A stretch of 64,000 bases of DNA from Chitinophaga agrisoli (GTDB lineage Bacteria > Bacteroidota > Bacteroidia > Chitinophagales > Chitinophagaceae): assembly GCF_008386695.1 (NCBI RefSeq), contig NZ_VUOC01000004.1, positions 808,327 through 872,326 of the forward strand. The letters are read 5' to 3'. The first letter of the stretch is position 1. Each line of letters starts with the position of its first letter. A model generated the notes under the pieces. The model was not told the DNA's origin, ran no database searches, and saw only the letters and a list, made by a program, of their open reading frames with translations. Positions 61,613 to 64,000 of this stretch are shown here, piece by piece. The position numbers were made by a program, and so were the translations under genes.

Positions 61613-61729
61613 GGATTTAAGGTGAATGAATTTTGAGGGATCTACAGGGATCCATAGCATTGACTCGAAAAAGAAAGTTCTACAATCAGCAAGTTACCTT
61701 ATTTTCCCTCAATTCATTCACCTTAATCC
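61613..61729. repeat. Long imperfect inverted repeat bracketing the copy B lipase promoter region
   Basis: The left arm at 61613-61640 (GGATTTAAGGTGAATGAATT and on to GAGGGA) matches the reverse complement of the right arm at 61705-61729 (TCCCTCAATTCATTCACC and on to TTAATCC), with only a few extra bases in the left arm. The left arm is the leader of lipase copy B; the right arm follows the stop of the gene at 61735-62169. Confidence 0.7.
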
Positions 61730-61734
61730 ATCAT

Positions 61735-62169
61735 TTAAAAGAATATATCGACATAATCCACTACAGAGTTGCCGCCGCAATTGTCCATCTCCTGCAGGCG
61801 CCAGTATTTACGTTCGCCTTTTGCCAGGAAATGATAAGTGCCGGTCTTATCGCACACCTGTCCGTTGTTAATGTCGCTATACCTGGTTTGAATAGTGCCT
61901 TCGAACAACAGTTCCTGCGCGGAGAGCACTTTCAGCGTACCACTGATGGTCACAAAATCTGCTTTATCCGCGCTGCGTTGTTCACCCGTCACAAAATACA
62001 GGTCTCCGCTTTTATGGGTGATCTGTACTTTGCCGGGATTCTCCCAGCCTATCCATTGCAGGCTAAAATTGTGGGCGCCTTCGCGCAATTGTTTCGGATC
62101 TGTTGCTTTGGGCTGTGCATGGCTGGCAATAGCCCCCAGCAATAAGAATAATATCAGGATACGTTTCAT
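61735..62169 (-). CDS. Secreted hypothetical protein
   Basis: 144 residues with a signal peptide (about 1-18, ending SHAQ). The mature part is beta-rich ('FSLQWIGWENPGKVQITHKSGDLYFVTGEQ', 'VTISGTLKVLSAQELLFEGTIQTRY') and has a Cys pair (VCDKTGTY ... DNCGG) near the end, suggesting a small beta-barrel or sandwich stabilised by a disulfide. Family not recognised. It overlaps the upstream DUF2167 gene by four bases (ATGA) and is probably translated from the same mRNA. Confidence 0.75.
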   Translation of the reverse strand: MKRILILFLLLGAIASHAQPKATDPKQLREGAHNFSLQWIGWENPGKVQITHKSGDLYFVTGEQRSADKADFVTISGTLKVLSAQELLFEGTIQTRYSDINNGQVCDKTGTYHFLAKGERKYWRLQEMDNCGGNSVVDYVDIFF

Positions 62170-63281
62170 ACTTGTCCTTCTGCCGGTTTTGATTCGCCTG
62201 GTGTAGCTGGCGTGCCGTTATCTGATGCGGTAATGACGCTATCCGGCGGCGTGCCCGGTTCCGCGGGCAGCTCTGTCAGCACGGCTTCGTTCAGGGCGCC
62301 ATCGGCCGTATTATTGTCCGCATATTGTGTGTCAAAACCATTGCCAAAGCCAGCGTCCTTAGGCTCTTTTGCGGCTTTTTTACCGGTGAACAGGCGTTTA
62401 AAGAACCCTGCCAGTGCGGCAAAGCCTAACAGTACGAACTTCCAGCCGGCTGCCAGGAACTTTACGATAATGGCAAAGAAACCTACTTTAGCCAGTACCT
62501 TACCGGCTACCAGGCCGCCAATGGTCCATGCGGCCACATTGTCGATCTTGGGGTTAAAATCAGCGTAGGCGTTACCATCTGTAAAAGTAGCCATGTGCAG
62601 CACCTTGTTAATGTCTGCCTTTACCATGGGTAATTCGTGCATGGTACACACCGCATTGAGGGACAGGATACCGTGCCGGCCCAGGATACGGACCTCATAA
62701 TTCAGCGTGTTGTTCCCATCGTTATCGTCGCCGAATTTGATCTCCTTGGCCCAGTGCAGGATCTTGTTCTCTTTGTCATAGAAAGGCTTTTGCGCCCAGC
62801 CAATAATGTGGATGCTGGGATACCCTTCTTTTAAACGCTGAAGGTTCGCTTCTTTTTCATCCTTTTGCAGGTTGGTCATCATTTCATCGTAGTCGATCTT
62901 TTCCGCATCATCATCCTTCACATAACCAATGTCTTCGAATTCTACAATGAAAGCATAATTGCTGTCTGCAAACGGATCTGAGTTTTCCGGGAAGATCATT
63001 CCCAATGTGTTTTCCGCATTCGCCGGCGGATTGCCCCATAATTCTGTTAGTACGTACTTGCTCTGTTCCTTGTTCAGGAACTTAAACCCTTTTGGAACGT
63101 TTATCTCCGCTTTACCACCGGGCAGGGAGATAAGGCCCGTTTCGTACTTTTGTGCGCTCTTTACTGAATCAACGAAAGCTTCTATTTGCTGCTTCTCGAT
63201 CTCAGTGGAGTCTTCAGGGGAGGCTGCCTTCAGGCATAGGGTCACAAACATGAACCCAATGAGGTACAGGAACTTTTGCAT
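62166..63281 (-). CDS. DUF2167 domain-containing membrane protein
   Basis: 371 residues from the ATG at 63279-63281; an upstream ATG would add 12 residues before the signal peptide 'MQKFLYLIGFMFVTLCLKAA'. The DUF2167 region spans about 45-270, with 'LPGGKAEINVPKGFKFLNKEQSKYVL', 'GMIFPENSDPFADSNYAFIVEFEDIGYVKDDDA' and 'LHWAKEIKFG'. A membrane segment (about 285-312) precedes a basic stretch and a disordered, Thr/Pro-rich tail. Function unknown. Confidence 0.85.
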   Translation of the reverse strand: MQKFLYLIGFMFVTLCLKAASPEDSTEIEKQQIEAFVDSVKSAQKYETGLISLPGGKAEINVPKGFKFLNKEQSKYVLTELWGNPPANAENTLGMIFPENSDPFADSNYAFIVEFEDIGYVKDDDAEKIDYDEMMTNLQKDEKEANLQRLKEGYPSIHIIGWAQKPFYDKENKILHWAKEIKFGDDNDGNNTLNYEVRILGRHGILSLNAVCTMHELPMVKADINKVLHMATFTDGNAYADFNPKIDNVAAWTIGGLVAGKVLAKVGFFAIIVKFLAAGWKFVLLGFAALAGFFKRLFTGKKAAKEPKDAGFGNGFDTQYADNNTADGALNEAVLTELPAEPGTPPDSVITASDNGTPATPGESKPAEGQV

Positions 63282-63346
63282 AAGTTGATAGCTATTTGGT
63301 ACCCCAAAATGCGACAAATATTTTTAAAAAGGAAATATGTAACGCA

Positions 63347-64000
63347 TTATACTGCCCACTCCTTCTTCATCTTCCTGGAAAGCAAGTTGTTAGCCGCGGC
63401 ATTATTGGTTATCTGTTCCTTTTCAGGGTTCCACTGCAGCGGCGCATTCAGCTCATAGGCGATATTGGCAAGGTTGCACACGGTAGCGCTGCGGTGGCCT
63501 GTTTCTACGTCTGCGATTGGTTTGGTCCTCCCTTTTATTGCCTGCAGGAAATCCAGGTAGTGGTTGCTGCTGTGGTATACCTGTTTTTCATTGCTGCCTA
63601 TCACCTTCTCCTTCAGCGTTTCCGGCGTGGTAACCAGCTTATTGCGCTGGATCTCTATTACGCCCTGCGTGCCATTGAACTGAATACCGTGCGGTCTGCC
63701 CCAGTTTTCGTGTGTAACGGTGATGCCGTTGCTGTATACCATGGTCAGGTGCTGCAGATCCCTGCCATCCGGCGGCGTAATGGATACGGGGCCGGTGTTG
63801 TCCATATCCAGCGCCCATTGTACAATATCAAACATATGCGCGCCCCAATCGGTTATATCACCGCCGCCCAGGCCTTTAAAATCGCGCCAGCGGCCCCAGG
63901 TAGCATCGCCTATTACAGGGTTCAGCTGATGGTTGTAATGCACGTATTCGTTTGGTCCCAGCCATAACTGCCAGTCCAGGTCATTGGGCAGGGTTTCCTC
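63347..64000 (-). CDS. Gfo/Idh/MocA family oxidoreductase (5' partial)
   Basis: The frame runs off the right edge, so only about 217 C-terminal residues are seen. 'DLDWQLWLGPNEYVHYN', 'WRDFKGLGGGDITDWGAHMFDIVQWAL' and 'HYLDFLQAIKGRTKPIADVETGHRSATVCNLANIAY' are typical of the large C-terminal domain of Bacteroidota Gfo/Idh/MocA dehydrogenases. The NAD(P)-binding N-terminal half and any export signal lie outside the window. Likely a sugar or glycoside dehydrogenase. Confidence 0.88.
   Translation of the reverse strand, partial: EETLPNDLDWQLWLGPNEYVHYNHQLNPVIGDATWGRWRDFKGLGGGDITDWGAHMFDIVQWALDMDNTGPVSITPPDGRDLQHLTMVYSNGITVTHENWGRPHGIQFNGTQGVIEIQRNKLVTTPETLKEKVIGSNEKQVYHSSNHYLDFLQAIKGRTKPIADVETGHRSATVCNLANIAYELNAPLQWNPEKEQITNNAAANNLLSRKMKKEWAV

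Noticed and set aside
63296-63967. 223-codon open frame on the plus strand
   Set aside because: Overlaps the Gfo/Idh/MocA gene on the other strand, whose motifs are unmistakable.
1-64000. Mobile elements, phage genes, CRISPR arrays, tRNA or rRNA genes
   Set aside because: I looked for transposase and integrase motifs, spaced identical repeats and conserved RNA segments by eye and saw none. A tRNA scan and an IS database search would settle this.

Overview
The window reads as a chromosomal piece of a Bacteroidota bacterium, most likely the family Chitinophagaceae and close to Chitinophaga. This is inferred from gene content, not from a marker gene. Supporting signs are two SusC/SusD outer-membrane import pairs, each with its own ECF sigma factor and FecR anti-sigma factor; a type IX secretion C-terminal sorting domain; TlpA/DUF4369 thioredoxins; MacB-like permeases; and several sequences matching the Bacteroidota -7 promoter box TAnnTTTG. 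I saw no rRNA, tRNA, CRISPR array, insertion sequence or phage gene, and no gene-free gap longer than 300 bases.

Layout. 2-2773: 3' part of a large secreted sugar-dehydrogenase/CBM6 protein. 2906-4157: membrane protein plus a DUF92 protein. 4233-9782: scattered single genes (beta-helix protein, SnoaL-like protein with a twin-operator promoter, ADP-ribosylglycohydrolase, DoxX, MlrC-type peptidase, acetyltransferase). 9832-14409: polygalacturonase-like protein, SDR, Crp-family regulator and a decayed YceI gene. 14570-17383: DGPF (YCII) protein, ECF42-type sigma factor and TlpA. 17386-30919: first large import system. The minus-strand operon is susC, susD, flavoprotein, GxGYxYP protein, MFS transporter, second flavoprotein; its sigma/FecR pair is divergent. 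30948-31715: orphan membrane-anchored protein. 31784-43867: second import system, all on the plus strand: frameshifted ECF sigma, FecR, SusC, SusD, two TlpA thioredoxins and an M16 metalloprotease. 43995-46243: overlapping four-gene operon (DoxX-like, DUF2071, methyltransferase, membrane protein). 46227-49087: minus-strand deacetylase, dehydrogenase and geranylgeranyl-reductase-like protein. 49341-54339: FtsX/MacB permease, a small protein, and an overlapping 7-TM protein/histidine kinase/response regulator set. 54585-55760: HBL/Nhe-like pore-forming protein. 55938-59342: heme-containing sorbosone-dehydrogenase/HEAT lipoprotein. 59432-61605: two paralogous class-3 lipases. 61735-63281: secreted protein and DUF2167 protein. 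63347-64000: 3' part of a Gfo/Idh/MocA oxidoreductase.

How it fits together. Both import systems follow the trans-envelope signalling plan, in which SusC carries an N-terminal STN domain that talks to FecR and so to the ECF sigma factor. System 1 couples uptake to two exported flavoproteins, a putative glycosidase and an inner-membrane importer; its substrate is unknown. System 2 couples uptake to two periplasmic thiol-disulfide proteins and an HxxEH zinc protease, which suggests scavenging of disulfide-bonded peptides or proteins. The system 2 sigma gene can only be full length if an A AAA AAG site is read with a -1 shift, or if RNA polymerase slips on the A8 run. Non-coding DNA also carries notable structure: twin TATCGG-N6-CCGATA operators (5393-5463), a motif shared by the divergent system 1 promoters, a four-hairpin susC leader (33694-33834), four 11-bp phased repeats (54369-54412), and a long inverted repeat before a lipase gene (61613-61729).
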